Shown: one piece after another, positions 17,223 to 27,024 of the stretch
Layout: every line of letters begins with the position of its first letter
Numbering within the stretch: position 1 is the first letter of the stretch
From: Spirosoma spitsbergense DSM 19989
Lineage (GTDB): Bacteria > Bacteroidota > Bacteroidia > Cytophagales > Spirosomataceae
DNA length: 64,000 nucleotides
NCBI RefSeq assembly: GCF_000374085.1
Contig: NZ_KB893543.1
Coordinates: forward strand, 1 to 64,000
Direction: 5' to 3'
The notes under the pieces: model-generated
Seen by the model: only the letters and a program-made list of their open reading frames with translations
Told to the model about the DNA's origin: nothing
Databases searched by the model: none
Made by a program: the position numbers and the translations under genes

Positions 17223-17600
17223 ATGAAGCCAACCGACGCTGAACTGGAAATTCTGCATGTACTCTGGACTAACGGCCCAAGTACGGTGCGACAGGTACAC
17301 GACGCCCTGAGCCAAAGCCGTGATCTGGGGTACACAACAGCCCTGAAGCTGATGCAGATTATGGTTGAAAAAGGATTGCTCACCCGCGAGGAGGATGCCC
17401 GGTCGCACACGTACACGGCAGCCGTCAGTGAGGAGGCAACGCAGCAGGGATTGGTCGACCGCTTTGTTGAAACAGCTTTCCGGGGGTCGGCGTCCAAACT
17501 GGTGATGCAGGTGCTGGGTCAGCATAAAGCTTCTCGGGAGGAGCTGGACGAGATTAAACTACTGCTGGATCATCTGAATCGTCCCGATGATCCGGCGTGA
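17223..17600 (+). CDS. blaI: BlaI/MecI/CopY-family repressor
   Basis: A 125-residue winged-helix repressor. The DNA-binding domain spans about 1-75 (PTDAELEILHVLWTNGPSTV, then LGYTTALKLMQIMVEKGLLT), and the C-terminal helices form the dimer interface. Members repress their own operon until cleaved after signalling by an M56 membrane protease. The gene is followed directly by such a protease, with its TGA overlapping a possible GTG start, and is preceded by a twin palindrome fitting two dimers. No beta-lactamase gene is nearby, so the regulon is probably something other than penicillin resistance. Confidence 0.92.
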   Translation: MKPTDAELEILHVLWTNGPSTVRQVHDALSQSRDLGYTTALKLMQIMVEKGLLTREEDARSHTYTAAVSEEATQQGLVDRFVETAFRGSASKLVMQVLGQHKASREELDEIKLLLDHLNRPDDPA

Positions 17601-17701
17601 TCTACAGGACCATCCTGATTATATACTTACGGCGTGTCGCCGGTCCGTTGTATCTACATTTCTTTTCGATTTCATTTCCAACCAAAGCCACTTATTTTCC
17701 C

Positions 17702-19936
17702 ATGAACGTCTATAATTTTCTAACAAGCCCAATCACCGATGCCTTAGGCTGGACGTTACTACATGCCATTTGGCAGGGTTTTGCCCTGGTATTACCCGCT
17801 GCGGTACTACTCTACTTTCTCCGGCACCGGTCGGGGATACTCCGCTATCGCGTGGGTGTGTTCACGCTGCTGGCGCAGGTATTGGCTTCGGCCGGTACGT
17901 TTTTCTGGTACTACCAGCCCGTTTCCGCTACTCAGCCTCTATCTCCAGCCTATGCAGCCTGGTATGCACCACAGATTCGGTGGCAAACGGTGGCTCAGTC
18001 AATACCCTGGCATCAGCAAACGCAGCAATTTCTGGAAAATCACCTGAGTCAGTTTGTACTTATCTACCTGATTGGGGTGGCTATGTTCGGGCTACGGCTG
18101 GCGGGGGGATGGATTTATCTGCAACAACTCAGCAAAACAGCTACGCTCCCTGCCTCGCAGCATTGGCTAAAGTTGACCAATCAAATTCGTTTTACGTTGT
18201 CCATTCGGGCGGTAGTGCAGGTTCGGGAGTCGGCCCGAATAGCCATGCCTATGGTAGTGGGTGTATTGAAACCCGTTTTATTGCTACCCTTTGGTCTGGC
18301 CACGCATTTATCGACCCGTGAAATTGAAGCGGTTTTAGCCCACGAACTAGCACACATCAAGCGGCACGATTACGCTGTCAACCTGTTACAATCGGTGGTG
18401 GAAGTATTGTATTTTTTCCATCCCGCCCTTTGGTGGCTGTCGGCGCGGGTACGCGAAGAACGTGAACATTGCTGCGATGACCTGGCTGTGCAGGTTTGCG
18501 GGGGAAATGGCCGCATACTCGCGCAGGCACTGGCCCATGTAGAAGAATTACGGCTGATTCAATCAGCACAAACGCCCGTACTGGCTATGGCATTTGCGGC
18601 AAAACGGCAGCATTTATTACACCGCGTTCAGCGGGTATTGGGTGTGCCCACGCGCCCCTTCGTGTCGAATAGTAGTCTGGCAGGCCTGACGCTGGCCACT
18701 ATCCTGTTTATGAGTGTATCGGTGTACGCCGTGCAGCAACAGCAACCCGCTCCCAAACAACCAAAACCCGCCCACTCAACCCGAAAGCATACGGTTGATT
18801 CCAATTCAGAGTACGGCATGGTGGATAATAAGCGGATTGGCTACATCATCTGGAAAGGCCAGAAGTTACCCATAACCCGGGTGGCTCGTCTGCAACGCCA
18901 ACTTGACCGGGTGATGGCGGGTCAACTCAATCTCGACACCGTCAAGCAGCCCGATCGGGATATTCTGCTGACTATTATCGAGAAAAACAATGCGTTTGAG
19001 AGCGGGATGGATGCGGTAAACGCAGGCTTGAATACTGACTTAAACACAGACTTAAATGCACAAGGTTCAGCCCGAATTGACTACAACACTATCATAAAAA
19101 CCGCGTTCGATGCCGTTAACTCGGCGGGCGTATTCCCAGTTGATGTTGACAATGTTCTGGAGGAAGTAAAGACGATAAACTACAACCAGATTATCAATGA
19201 CGCAATGGCGTCGGTAGATACCAACATTTTCTATCGGGTTGAAGGCAATGTGGTCAAATCAGGAAATACGGATGAAGTACGCCGTTACCAGCAACGTCAG
19301 ATGGACAGCCTAAGCCAGTTAATGGCTCAACGCTCTCGGCAGATGCAGGCGATACAACTCCAAATAGAAAAACTTCGTTTTCCCGTGGAGGAAGTTGAAC
19401 GGCAAAACGAAGTATTAAACTGGCGGAAAGACAAGCTGATGGAGCAACGGAACGCGCTGATTGAGAAGCATCAGAAGTTATTATACAATAACGAGAAGCA
19501 GAAATTAAGTCAGGCGGAGGTTGAAAAGCAGGTAGAAGCACTCGAACCAGAAATCAAGAAGCTGGAAGGGAGCATGGAGGAATTGAACCGGCAAATGGAG
19601 CAGTCGAACGCTAAACAGGAGGAACTTAAAATACCGATGCAAAAGCTTGAACAGGAAGCCCAACATCTCGAAAATCAACTGGATAAATTATCCGACCAAA
19701 TGGGGAGGTACGGCGATAAAATGGCGCTCATCGTGCCACCCATGCCACCTATGAACATTCGTGTAACACCCCGGCCCGCCAGGGGCCCTCGCCCGGTCCG
19801 CGTACCCCGGCCTGCCATTGCGCCTACCCCGCCCGCCCATCCGAATGGCTTAACGATACCATCTCCAGCGGTACCCGGAGCACCGCGCCCAAAAATTGCC
19901 ACGCCTGCGATACCAAAACCAGCACCGAAACCATAG
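17702..19936 (+). CDS. BlaR1-like M56 membrane metallopeptidase with coiled-coil tail
   Basis: From the ATG at 17702 the protein has 744 residues; a GTG at 17597 overlapping the blaI stop is possible but adds no typical sequence. Four membrane segments carry the M56 domain, with HELAH (His214, Glu215, His218) and the downstream REEREHCCDD helix supplying the third ligand. After a last membrane helix (AGLTLATILFMSVSVYAV, about 345-362) the exported part lacks a penicillin-binding domain. Instead it has about 150 residues of Asn/Asp-rich sequence, a coiled coil of about 130 residues rich in Gln, Glu, Lys and Leu, and a Pro/Arg tail. It is inferred to be a sensor that cleaves the BlaI repressor. 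The stimulus is unknown. Confidence 0.88.
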   Translation: MNVYNFLTSPITDALGWTLLHAIWQGFALVLPAAVLLYFLRHRSGILRYRVGVFTLLAQVLASAGTFFWYYQPVSATQPLSPAYAAWYAPQIRWQTVAQSIPWHQQTQQFLENHLSQFVLIYLIGVAMFGLRLAGGWIYLQQLSKTATLPASQHWLKLTNQIRFTLSIRAVVQVRESARIAMPMVVGVLKPVLLLPFGLATHLSTREIEAVLAHELAHIKRHDYAVNLLQSVVEVLYFFHPALWWLSARVREEREHCCDDLAVQVCGGNGRILAQALAHVEELRLIQSAQTPVLAMAFAAKRQHLLHRVQRVLGVPTRPFVSNSSLAGLTLATILFMSVSVYAVQQQQPAPKQPKPAHSTRKHTVDSNSEYGMVDNKRIGYIIWKGQKLPITRVARLQRQLDRVMAGQLNLDTVKQPDRDILLTIIEKNNAFESGMDAVNAGLNTDLNTDLNAQGSARIDYNTIIKTAFDAVNSAGVFPVDVDNVLEEVKTINYNQIINDAMASVDTNIFYRVEGNVVKSGNTDEVRRYQQRQMDSLSQLMAQRSRQMQAIQLQIEKLRFPVEEVERQNEVLNWRKDKLMEQRNALIEKHQKLLYNNEKQKLSQAEVEKQVEALEPEIKKLEGSMEELNRQMEQSNAKQEELKIPMQKLEQEAQHLENQLDKLSDQMGRYGDKMALIVPPMPPMNIRVTPRPARGPRPVRVPRPAIAPTPPAHPNGLTIPSPAVPGAPRPKIATPAIPKPAPKP

Positions 19937-20030
19937 TTTTTTGTCATGCTGAGGCACGAAGCATCTTAATGTCCTTTGACGAGTAAATAAGTGAATATTA
20001 AGATGCTTCGTACCTCAGCATGACAAAAAC
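19937..20030. repeat. Large inverted repeat between convergent genes
   Basis: A left arm (19937-19970) and a right arm (19997-20030) of about 34 bases pair with one substitution and one length difference. The core word is GTCATGCTGAGGCACGAAGC. The loop is 26 bases. It lies between the convergent M56 and reductase genes and can serve both as a terminator. From memory the same word is a common dispersed intergenic repeat in Spirosoma and Hymenobacter-type genomes. Confidence 0.85.
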
Positions 20031-20043
20031 CTGACGCTATCTT

Positions 20044-21114
20044 TTACTCAATCTCAATCACCACATCGGCCCCAACGGGGTGGGCTACGCAGGTGAGTAT
20101 ATAACCTGCCTTCAGTTCTGATTCCGACAGCCCTTCTTCCTCGTCCAGTTTTACTTTGCCCGATATACACCGACCCATGCAGGCCGTACACATACCCGCC
20201 TGACAGGAATAGGGCAAATCGATATCCAGGTCCAGAGCTGCTTCCAGAATGGTCTGGTGCGGAGCAACGGCAAACTTATACTCGCTGCCTTCGTATAGTA
20301 CAGTTACTTCAGGCGTGCCACTATCGGCAGCCGTGAAGGGTTCTTCTACTACATCGCCCGCCATTACTGGTGCCGTAGCGTAACTCTCCTTATGAATATG
20401 TTCGGCCGAAACGCCAACCAGTGCCAGTGCCGAACGGGCCTCGGCCATCATTCCATCAGGACCACATAGATAAACGCTGGCATTCTCACGGTCGGCAGCG
20501 GGCATTTCTTCCAGCAACGTAGTGAGCGTATGCTGATTCAGGCGTCCTTCGGCACCCGTCCAACCGGCCGATGGCTGGCTTAGTACGTGCGTTGTCTGAA
20601 ACCTGGATTTTCCATATGCCTGCTCCATCGCATCCAGATGCGCTTTGTAAATGATAGATGTCTGATTGCGGTTTCCGTAAATGAGCCACACCCGACTGTT
20701 GGGTTCAACGTGCAACGCCGACTTAGCCATCGAAAACAGGGGCGTAATGCCACTACCAGCCCCAATCAGGATGATAGTACGGCGGTTTTGCAAGTCCAGT
20801 TTCGGGGTGAATGTACCCATTGGCTCCAGGGTTTCCAGCACATCGCCGGGCCGGATACGGTCGCAGAGATAATTGGAGACCAGGCCACCCGGCACCCGCT
20901 TTACGGATACCGACAACGATACGTCGACATGGGGCGACGATGCCATTGAATAGGACCGCCTGATTTTCTGATTGTTGATGTTAAGTAAAAATGTTAGAAA
21001 CTGACCGGGCTGATAGCGTACTTCCTCGTTGATGGGGTGCCAGAAACTGATTGTCACGGCTTCGGGCGTTTCCCGAACAATGTCTTTTACTTTTAAAAAA
21101 TACCGGTTTGCCAT
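20044..21114 (-). CDS. PaaE-like FAD/2Fe-2S NAD(P)H reductase
   Basis: A 356-residue flavoprotein with three modules. The FAD barrel (about 1-105) has RSYS at 53-56, the NAD(P)-binding domain (about 110-235) has LIGAGSGITPLFSMA, and the plant-type ferredoxin domain (about 268-356) has Cys304, Cys309, Cys312 and Cys342 as cluster ligands. The architecture is that of PaaE, the electron donor of phenylacetyl-CoA epoxidase, and related hydroxylase reductases. No paaABCD genes are in the window, so it may serve another oxygenase or desaturase. It is a single gene, convergent with the M56 gene. Confidence 0.9.
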   Translation of the reverse strand: MANRYFLKVKDIVRETPEAVTISFWHPINEEVRYQPGQFLTFLLNINNQKIRRSYSMASSPHVDVSLSVSVKRVPGGLVSNYLCDRIRPGDVLETLEPMGTFTPKLDLQNRRTIILIGAGSGITPLFSMAKSALHVEPNSRVWLIYGNRNQTSIIYKAHLDAMEQAYGKSRFQTTHVLSQPSAGWTGAEGRLNQHTLTTLLEEMPAADRENASVYLCGPDGMMAEARSALALVGVSAEHIHKESYATAPVMAGDVVEEPFTAADSGTPEVTVLYEGSEYKFAVAPHQTILEAALDLDIDLPYSCQAGMCTACMGRCISGKVKLDEEEGLSESELKAGYILTCVAHPVGADVVIEIE

Positions 21115-21259
21115 TACTATTCTTGTGGTTGCTATATGCTAAACGCAATGGGCAGCTGGAAAGGACAGGATGCACAAAGAAAACTGCCTGACTTCCCTCC
21201 TCTTCTCCGTCTGCCCGACGTTCATTTTGTTCGGCAAAGGTACGGCGAACACGGGAAAT

Positions 21260-22111
21260 TTATCCATTCCGGTGGTACTCAACCAATCCTTCGGCGGGTG
21301 CTTTGAGGAGGTTACCCATTGTTAATCCCGTTTGTTCAACAGCCGTACGCAATTGCCGGGAAAAATAGTGAGCGATCGACCCAACAAAATGAACAGGCCA
21401 CGACACTGATTCCGGAAAGCGTTTGACGTAGGTAGTAAGAAATAAAATAAACGCATCGGTTACCAGTTTCGCAACGTACGGATGAGTCAGATGATCGGAC
21501 AGGAAAGGCGTGAATGAAGCAAAGTACCGGTTCGGAAATGGCTTTTTGTAGGCATTCTCGAGCAACGCAGGCCGGGCGAGCGCGTAGCGAGTCTGGAAAT
21601 CCTGATGCAGGTCGGCCGGCAGGCGTTCCTGAAAAAAATCCCGAACGAGGGTTTTTCCCAGGTATCCGCCACTCCCCTCGTCGCCAAGCCAGAACCCCAG
21701 CGACTGAATTCCCCGCGTAATTTGCCCATTTTCGTAACAACAGGCATTCGACCCCGTTCCAAGAATACAGACAATCCCGGCATGATGGCCCGATGCCCCA
21801 CGGGCCGCACCGAGCATGTCGCTGTTTACATCGATCTGCCTTGCATCAGGAACCAGCGTTTTCAGGGCATCACGCACGATACCGTTTACAGAAGGCCCAG
21901 TGCAACCCGCTCCGTAGAAAAAAAGTTGTTCTATGCGGGCATCGTTTACCGGCAGATGCAGTTGCCCTTTCAGTATTTCTACCAGTTGGGCAGCCGACTG
22001 ATAATATGGATTTAATCCATCCGTTTGACTAGCGTGGACGTTACCATCGGCATCCAAAAAACGCCAGTCAGTTTTCGTAGAGCCGCTATCCGCAATTAAT
22101 TGTGTGGTCAT
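21260..22111 (-). CDS. BadF/BadG-type N-acetylglucosamine kinase-like protein
   Basis: About 283 residues from the ATG at 22111; the longer frame to 22141 adds ten residues before the first family motif. The ASKHA phosphate-1 motif DSGSTKTDW lies at 8-16, followed by GAGCTGPSV, an ILGTGSNACCYENG phosphate-2 type motif and GDEGSGGYLGKTLV, which together match the GlcNAc-kinase branch of the BadF/BadG family. It is expected to phosphorylate an amino sugar or similar during cell-wall recycling in the cytoplasm. The preceding leftward gene encodes a small b5-like protein 60 bases upstream. Confidence 0.85.
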   Translation of the reverse strand: MTTQLIADSGSTKTDWRFLDADGNVHASQTDGLNPYYQSAAQLVEILKGQLHLPVNDARIEQLFFYGAGCTGPSVNGIVRDALKTLVPDARQIDVNSDMLGAARGASGHHAGIVCILGTGSNACCYENGQITRGIQSLGFWLGDEGSGGYLGKTLVRDFFQERLPADLHQDFQTRYALARPALLENAYKKPFPNRYFASFTPFLSDHLTHPYVAKLVTDAFILFLTTYVKRFPESVSWPVHFVGSIAHYFSRQLRTAVEQTGLTMGNLLKAPAEGLVEYHRNG

Positions 22112-22171
22112 TAACTCAATTGATACATGCTTCATGACCATGAAGGATTACCCATGACCACTACTGCTGGT

Positions 22172-22423
22172 TTATACAAGTTTCCCCACCACCGGAAAGC
22201 GTTTGAACACCCCGTCGGTATGGGGTGCGTCGGCCAGTTCATCGGTCAGGTCCTGCCCCGCCCAGTGTTCATAGTGCTTTCCGTTGCGCCATAGTCGTGA
22301 AGCCGACAAATCGTAGATAATTCCCTGGTATGCACACCAGATACTATCGCGATCCTGTCCATTACGCAGTGCCAGCTGCGAGCGTGTATACGTTGGTGAC
22401 GAATCAGGCATAAAGAGCGGCAC
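22172..22423 (-). CDS. Small cytochrome b5-like domain protein
   Basis: An 83-residue soluble protein matching the short bacterial version of the cytochrome b5 heme/steroid-binding fold. It has YTRSQLALRNG, then CAYQGIIYDLSASRLW, the segment GKHYEHWAGQDLTDEL and APHTDGVFKRFPVVGKL. The His residues in GKHYEHW and APHTDG are candidate axial ligands. The function is unknown; such proteins may bind heme or a hydrophobic ligand. It reads leftward ahead of the sugar-kinase-like gene and may be co-transcribed with it. Confidence 0.75.
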   Translation of the reverse strand: MPLFMPDSSPTYTRSQLALRNGQDRDSIWCAYQGIIYDLSASRLWRNGKHYEHWAGQDLTDELADAPHTDGVFKRFPVVGKLV

Positions 22424-22458
22424 TATCCATTAGCTAAATCGAGTGAATTATTAGGCAT

Positions 22459-22466
22459 TACTTTTG
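22459..22466 (+). promoter_or_regulatory. -7 promoter box before the lipocalin-like lipoprotein
   Basis: TACTTTTG matches the Bacteroidota -7 consensus TAnnTTTG. No clear TTTG lies 19-21 bases upstream, so only half the promoter is recognisable. A start near 22473 would give a leader of about 55 bases. Confidence 0.4.
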
Positions 22467-22528
22467 CAGGAAAAAACAAAATTAGCGTAACTTTAGCCAC
22501 TTCTAATCCTTGTGTAGTTGAATTAATT

Positions 22529-22975
22529 ATGAGAAAGACTCAATCTATCGCTTTCTTTTCGGCACTAGCCCTGTTTAGTGTAATCCTGAGCTGCAAGAGC
22601 AATAAAGTGGCCCCCGTTTCAGAACGCATTGCTAAAGTATGGACCGCCAGCAAGGTAGACGAAAACAGCACGACCGTTTACACGAAGGGAGCTACCAATA
22701 ACATTCGTAATTACGCTGGTTTTAAACTGGACTTAAGTGCCGCCCCAACCGTTAGGTACACAGAATATGACGGCAATGTATTCGTTGGGCAATATTCTGT
22801 TCCAGATGATAACACCCTCAAATTAACAAACCTGAATCCATCCCCCACCGGCGATAATGGTTCGATTACGTTTACCATCAATTCTATTGACGACACTAAT
22901 CTGAAACTCACCCGAACATCGGCCAGCCAGAAAACGGGGGGTACCACCAATGTGTATACGTTAACCAATCCATAA
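22529..22975 (+). CDS. Lipocalin-like lipoprotein, unknown function
   Basis: A 148-residue product with a lipoprotein signal peptide ending at LSC (Cys22). The mature domain is beta-rich, with a KVWTASKVDEN start, a central YTEYDGNVFVGQYSVPDDNT and a final NLKLTRTSASQK strand. This is the pattern of the small lipocalin-like lipoproteins that are abundant in Bacteroidota. Ligand and role are unknown. It is a single gene ending in a clear intrinsic terminator. Confidence 0.8.
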   Translation: MRKTQSIAFFSALALFSVILSCKSNKVAPVSERIAKVWTASKVDENSTTVYTKGATNNIRNYAGFKLDLSAAPTVRYTEYDGNVFVGQYSVPDDNTLKLTNLNPSPTGDNGSITFTINSIDDTNLKLTRTSASQKTGGTTNVYTLTNP

Positions 22976-23000
22976 GGATAGCAATAACTATATTTTCATT

Positions 23001-23035
23001 AAAAAGCCGCCCCGGGTAATTACGGAGCGGCTTTT
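23001..23035 (+). terminator. Terminator after the lipocalin-like gene
   Basis: Stem arms AAAAAGCCGCCCCG and CGGAGCGGCTTTTT pair with a single mismatch around a 7-base loop. The stem ends in five T. It lies 26 bases after the stop codon. Confidence 0.88.
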
Positions 23036-23112
23036 TGGTAGATTATGGGTAATGATTTGTTTTCTCTATCTTTATAATCTATTAACTGTGGACACACCTT
23101 TTATCTCTCCCT

Positions 23113-24147
23113 ATGACTGATTTAAACACCCTTGGCGAGATTGGTTTAATTGAGCGCATACGCCAGAAAACGCCAAAACCAGCCCACAAAGAAACGATTC
23201 TGGGTATCGGTGACGATGCCGCTGTGTTTGACTGGGGGGACGATTTTGGGCTGTTATGCACCGATATGCTCGTTGAAGGTATTCACTTCGACCTTACCTA
23301 CGTGCCATTAAAGCATCTCGGCTACAAAGCCGTAACGTTTGCCGTATCCGATATTGCAGCCATGAACGGGTTGCCTATACAGATAACCGTTAGTATCGGA
23401 TTGAGCAGTCGGTTTACCGTTGAAGCCATTGATGAGTTGTACGATGGTATCAGAGCGGCCTGTAAGGCGTATAACATTGATCTGGTGGGGGGCGATACAA
23501 CCTCTTCGCGTTCCGGCCTGATTATTTCGGTGTCTGCTTTGGGAAAGGTACCGAAAAAAGCAATTACCTATCGGAGCAAAGCACAGGTCAATGACATTGT
23601 TTGTGTTACCGGCGACTTAGGAGCGGCTTACATGGGTCTGCAACTACTAGAGCGTGAAAAGCAGGTGTTTATGGCCGACTCCGGGATGCAGCCAAACCTG
23701 TCTGAAGAGCGAACCTATCTGGTTCAGCGTCAGCTACGCCCAGATGCCCGCACCGATATTGTTCACGAACTCCGCGACCTCGGCGTGGTTCCTACTGCCA
23801 TGATTGATGTGTCGGATGGGTTAGCTTCCGAACTGCTTCACCTGTGCCATCAATCGAATTTGGGTGCCATAATTTTTGACGAGAATTTACCCATCGACGA
23901 CCAGACCTATCTGGCGGCCGATGAATTCAATATCAGCCCGATAACAGCGGCTCTGAACGGAGGAGAAGATTACGAGTTGCTATTTACCGTTCGTCCGCAG
24001 GCGTTTGAAAAACTGGCTACCAACTCGCGTATTACCGCCATTGGGTATATCTCCAGTGATTCCAACTACTTTGGCCTGTCAACAAAAGCCGGACAGTTAA
24101 CCCCTATCAAGGCACAGGGCTGGCGGGGTACCTTTTCGTTGACCTAA
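23113..24147 (+). CDS. thiL: Thiamine-monophosphate kinase
   Basis: A 344-residue enzyme of the PurM/ThiL superfamily that phosphorylates thiamine monophosphate to the active cofactor thiamine diphosphate with ATP. It shows the N-terminal GEIGLIERI, the metal/ATP motif GIGDDAAVFDW, DMLVEGIHF, the LVGGDTTSS loop, the MIDVSDGLASEL motif and the late GGEDYELLF signature. All are standard for ThiL, and the length is normal. No other thiamine gene is in the window. The gene ends in a strong bidirectional terminator. Confidence 0.95.
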   Translation: MTDLNTLGEIGLIERIRQKTPKPAHKETILGIGDDAAVFDWGDDFGLLCTDMLVEGIHFDLTYVPLKHLGYKAVTFAVSDIAAMNGLPIQITVSIGLSSRFTVEAIDELYDGIRAACKAYNIDLVGGDTTSSRSGLIISVSALGKVPKKAITYRSKAQVNDIVCVTGDLGAAYMGLQLLEREKQVFMADSGMQPNLSEERTYLVQRQLRPDARTDIVHELRDLGVVPTAMIDVSDGLASELLHLCHQSNLGAIIFDENLPIDDQTYLAADEFNISPITAALNGGEDYELLFTVRPQAFEKLATNSRITAIGYISSDSNYFGLSTKAGQLTPIKAQGWRGTFSLT

Positions 24148-24189
24148 CCAAAACCGGGCCGTTCTTATGGAACGGCCCGGTTTTGGTTA
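24145..24189. terminator. Bidirectional terminator between thiL and the copper chaperone gene
   Basis: A perfect 20-bp stem pairs TAACCAAAACCGGGCCGTTC (24145-24164) with its complement at 24170-24189, around a 5-base loop. The outer part is A/T-rich on both strands. It overlaps the thiL stop and sits between convergent genes. Confidence 0.9.
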
Positions 24190-24198
24190 CTACCTGCA

Positions 24199-24420
24199 TT
24201 AAGGTCTGGGTATAGGTTCGGCTTTGAAACCTGCCTTCTCAACAGCTTTCTTTACTACATCGCCAATCCGGTTATCCGTAGTTTGCACAGTCAGGATTTT
24301 ATCGGGGCTGTTGGTATCTACATTCCAGCCGTCGAGTTGTTCGATGTCGTTCAGGAAGGGGGTTACGGTAGCTACGCAGCCACCACACTTGATCGTTGTC
24401 TTGAAATTGAGCGTTTCCAT
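24199..24420 (-). CDS. Heavy-metal-associated (HMA) copper chaperone
   Basis: A 73-residue ferredoxin-like HMA domain with the metal-binding CGGC at 12-15 and the usual hydrophobic strands and closing helix VVKKAVEKAGFKAEP. It is probably a cytoplasmic Cu(I) carrier that hands copper to the P-type ATPase encoded immediately upstream on the same strand, 76 bases away. The CGGC form differs from the MxCxxC of classical CopZ by a Lys before the first Cys. This form is frequent in Bacteroidota. Confidence 0.85.
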   Translation of the reverse strand: METLNFKTTIKCGGCVATVTPFLNDIEQLDGWNVDTNSPDKILTVQTTDNRIGDVVKKAVEKAGFKAEPIPRP

Positions 24421-24496
24421 TGTCTTATTAGCGTTTTATTTATTCAGACCGACCACAACGCGGCCGTCTTTTTACTACAAGAAATCTGCAGTCTGC

Positions 24497-26791
24497 TTAT
24501 AACCTAACCGTCTTCAACCGAAGACTGTTCGTTACGACCGATACGGAACTGAGGGCCATAGCTGCCCCGGCAATCATTGGGTTGAGCAGAAAACCGTTGA
24601 TTGGATATAATAAACCAGCCGCCAGCGGAATACCGATAAGGTTGTAGATGAAAGCCCAGAATAAGTTTTGCCGGATGGTCTGCACCGTCTTCTTCGACAG
24701 GTACAACGCCTTCGGTACGCTGGTCAGGTCCGAGGTGATGAGCGTCATTTTGGCTACATCCATCGCAATATCCGACCCATGCCCCATGGCAATGCTTACA
24801 TCGGCCTGGGCCAGTGCCTGCGAGTCATTGATCCCATCGCCAATCATGGCAACGACGCTGCCTTTTGCCTGTAACTGTTTAATGAAATCGGCCTTTTCGG
24901 TCGGCAGTACTTCCGCCCGGTAATCCTGAATACCGACGGCCCGCGCCACCGCCCCTGCGGTCTGCTCGTTGTCGCCCGTTAACATATAGACCGCAATGCC
25001 GCGCTGTTTGAGCGTATTAATGGCTTCGGACGATGTTTCCTTAACCGGGTCGGCAATGGCCAGTATGGCCAGCACACGCTGATCGTTGGCAAAGAAGACC
25101 ACCGTTTTTGCTTCCTGTTGCCACTGCGTTGCCCATTTTTGTACGGCAGCATCGGCCACAATCGTGCGGTTAGCCAGCGAGCGGGCATTCCCGATACTAT
25201 AGGTTTTACCCGCGTAAGAACCCGAAACACCCTGCCCTGTCAGGCTTTCGAATGTATCCAGAGCGACGCCCGTCAAATCCGGATAATCATGTCGTACCTT
25301 CTCGACCACCGCTGATGCCAGTGGGTGCTCCGACTGCGATTCCAGGGCGTATAGAACGGGCAGCAATGTCGCTGCTTCCGGTCCCGCTACCTGCCACGCT
25401 ACATCCGTAACGGTAGGTTTACCCTGCGTGATTGTTCCCGTTTTATCCAGCACCACGGCGTTGACCCGGTAACCAAGTTCCAGACTTTCGGCATCTTTGA
25501 TCAGGATATTGTTATCAGCCCCTTTGCCTACACCTACCATAATAGCGGTAGGCGTGGCTAGCCCCAGCGCGCAGGGACAGGCAATAACCAGCACCGTAAC
25601 CGACGTAAGTAATGCATGAGTAAACGCATTCTCCCCCGCAAACACCATCCAGGCGACAAAAGTAAGTATGGCAATTCCCAGCACAATCGGCACAAAAATA
25701 CCGGCAATTTTATCGACTAGTTTCTGTACCGGTGCTTTGCTTCCCTGTGCTTCCTGCACCAGCCGGATAATTTGCGCCAGCACCGTATCTCCCCCAACTT
25801 TTTGCGCTGTAAAGCGAAAAGCCCCTGTCTGATTAATGGTTCCGGCAAAGACCGAGGCTCTCTTTTTCTTTTCTACCGGCACGGGTTCCCCGGAAATCAT
25901 ACTTTCGTCCACAAAAGATGACCCCGACTCAACCAGCCCATCTACCGGAATTTTTTCGCCGGGCCGCACCACAAGTACCTGCCCTACCTGAACCTGCGCA
26001 ATGGGCAGGTCGCGTTCGTTGCCGTTTTCCACAACACGAACGGTGTTAGGCTGCAATCCAATCAATTTCCTTATGGCCGATGAAGTATTAGATTTGGCTC
26101 GTTCTTCCAGCAGTTTGCCCAGCGAGATAAACGTAATGACCACCGCAGCAGCTTCAAAATAAACATCGGGGGTTAAACCACGCTGTAACCAGAATTCGGG
26201 GTTAACGGTGTTAAATGCACTAAACAGAAACGCAATTCCGGTCGACAGGGCAACGAGCGTGTCCATATTGGCTTTACCATAGCGAGCCTGTTTCCAGGCA
26301 TTACTAAAATAGGAGCGACCCAGCCAAAAAACGACGGGAGCGGTCAGCCCCATCATCAGGTAGTTCTTATAACCCGCTGTTCCGGCCGGTTCCATCAGAA
26401 ACATCCCGATGATTACTACGGGCAACGTAAGGATGGCGGCCCAGATGGTTCGCTTCTTCAGTGATTCGTAGTGCTTCTCCTGTGCTTCCTGCTGTACCTG
26501 CCGGGGGTCTTCCACGTTGACCACCAAATCATAACCGATTGACTGTATGACCTGCTGCAAGCCCGTTGGCGAAACCACCTTCGGGTCATAATCCACCGTG
26601 GCCGACTGGTTGGCGTAGTTTACAGTGGCCTGCGCAACGCCCGGCGTATTGTTCAGCATCGACTCCACACTCACCGCACAGGCAGCGCAGCTCATTTCCA
26701 GCACGGGAAACTGTTCATGCGCCAATGCTGAATTTGCCTTTTTATTCGTAACAGGCTTACTGGCCTGGGTCATTTTATCCGTCGGTATCAT
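24497..26791 (-). CDS. copA: Cu(I)-exporting P1B-type ATPase
   Basis: A 764-residue heavy-metal ATPase with one N-terminal HMA domain (CAAC at 35-38), eight predicted membrane segments, the CPC translocation motif at 405-407, the phosphorylation motif DKTGT at 449-453, the SEHPLA nucleotide-binding motif and the hinge [10 protein letters not shown]. It exports Cu(I) from the cytoplasm to the periplasm at the cost of ATP. Its partner chaperone is encoded just downstream. A Met at residue 7 is an alternative start. No metal-responsive regulator is adjacent. Confidence 0.95.
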   Translation of the reverse strand: MIPTDKMTQASKPVTNKKANSALAHEQFPVLEMSCAACAVSVESMLNNTPGVAQATVNYANQSATVDYDPKVVSPTGLQQVIQSIGYDLVVNVEDPRQVQQEAQEKHYESLKKRTIWAAILTLPVVIIGMFLMEPAGTAGYKNYLMMGLTAPVVFWLGRSYFSNAWKQARYGKANMDTLVALSTGIAFLFSAFNTVNPEFWLQRGLTPDVYFEAAAVVITFISLGKLLEERAKSNTSSAIRKLIGLQPNTVRVVENGNERDLPIAQVQVGQVLVVRPGEKIPVDGLVESGSSFVDESMISGEPVPVEKKKRASVFAGTINQTGAFRFTAQKVGGDTVLAQIIRLVQEAQGSKAPVQKLVDKIAGIFVPIVLGIAILTFVAWMVFAGENAFTHALLTSVTVLVIACPCALGLATPTAIMVGVGKGADNNILIKDAESLELGYRVNAVVLDKTGTITQGKPTVTDVAWQVAGPEAATLLPVLYALESQSEHPLASAVVEKVRHDYPDLTGVALDTFESLTGQGVSGSYAGKTYSIGNARSLANRTIVADAAVQKWATQWQQEAKTVVFFANDQRVLAILAIADPVKETSSEAINTLKQRGIAVYMLTGDNEQTAGAVARAVGIQDYRAEVLPTEKADFIKQLQAKGSVVAMIGDGINDSQALAQADVSIAMGHGSDIAMDVAKMTLITSDLTSVPKALYLSKKTVQTIRQNLFWAFIYNLIGIPLAAGLLYPINGFLLNPMIAGAAMALSSVSVVTNSLRLKTVRL

Positions 26792-27024
26792 ATCTTTATG
26801 AGCACAATATCTGTCTTCCAGGCGTTCCTTTCCACCTTCAGGTACAGAACAAAAAAAGACAACCTTTGCGCTGATGTTGGCTTATATAATTCGGGTTATG
26901 TATTACATTTTGTACCAGTTCTGCGAACACCATAAAGCCTCAGGTAACAATCGCAAAAATCTAAAACCAGCCCAAAATAGCTATGCGCAGTGGTGACCTA
27001 TCAGCCAGCACGAGTCATTACTAT

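Noticed and set aside
16989-17525. 178-residue minus-strand frame between the M3 peptidase and blaI
   Set aside because: It runs antisense across the operator and blaI coding region; Cys and His composition looks random.
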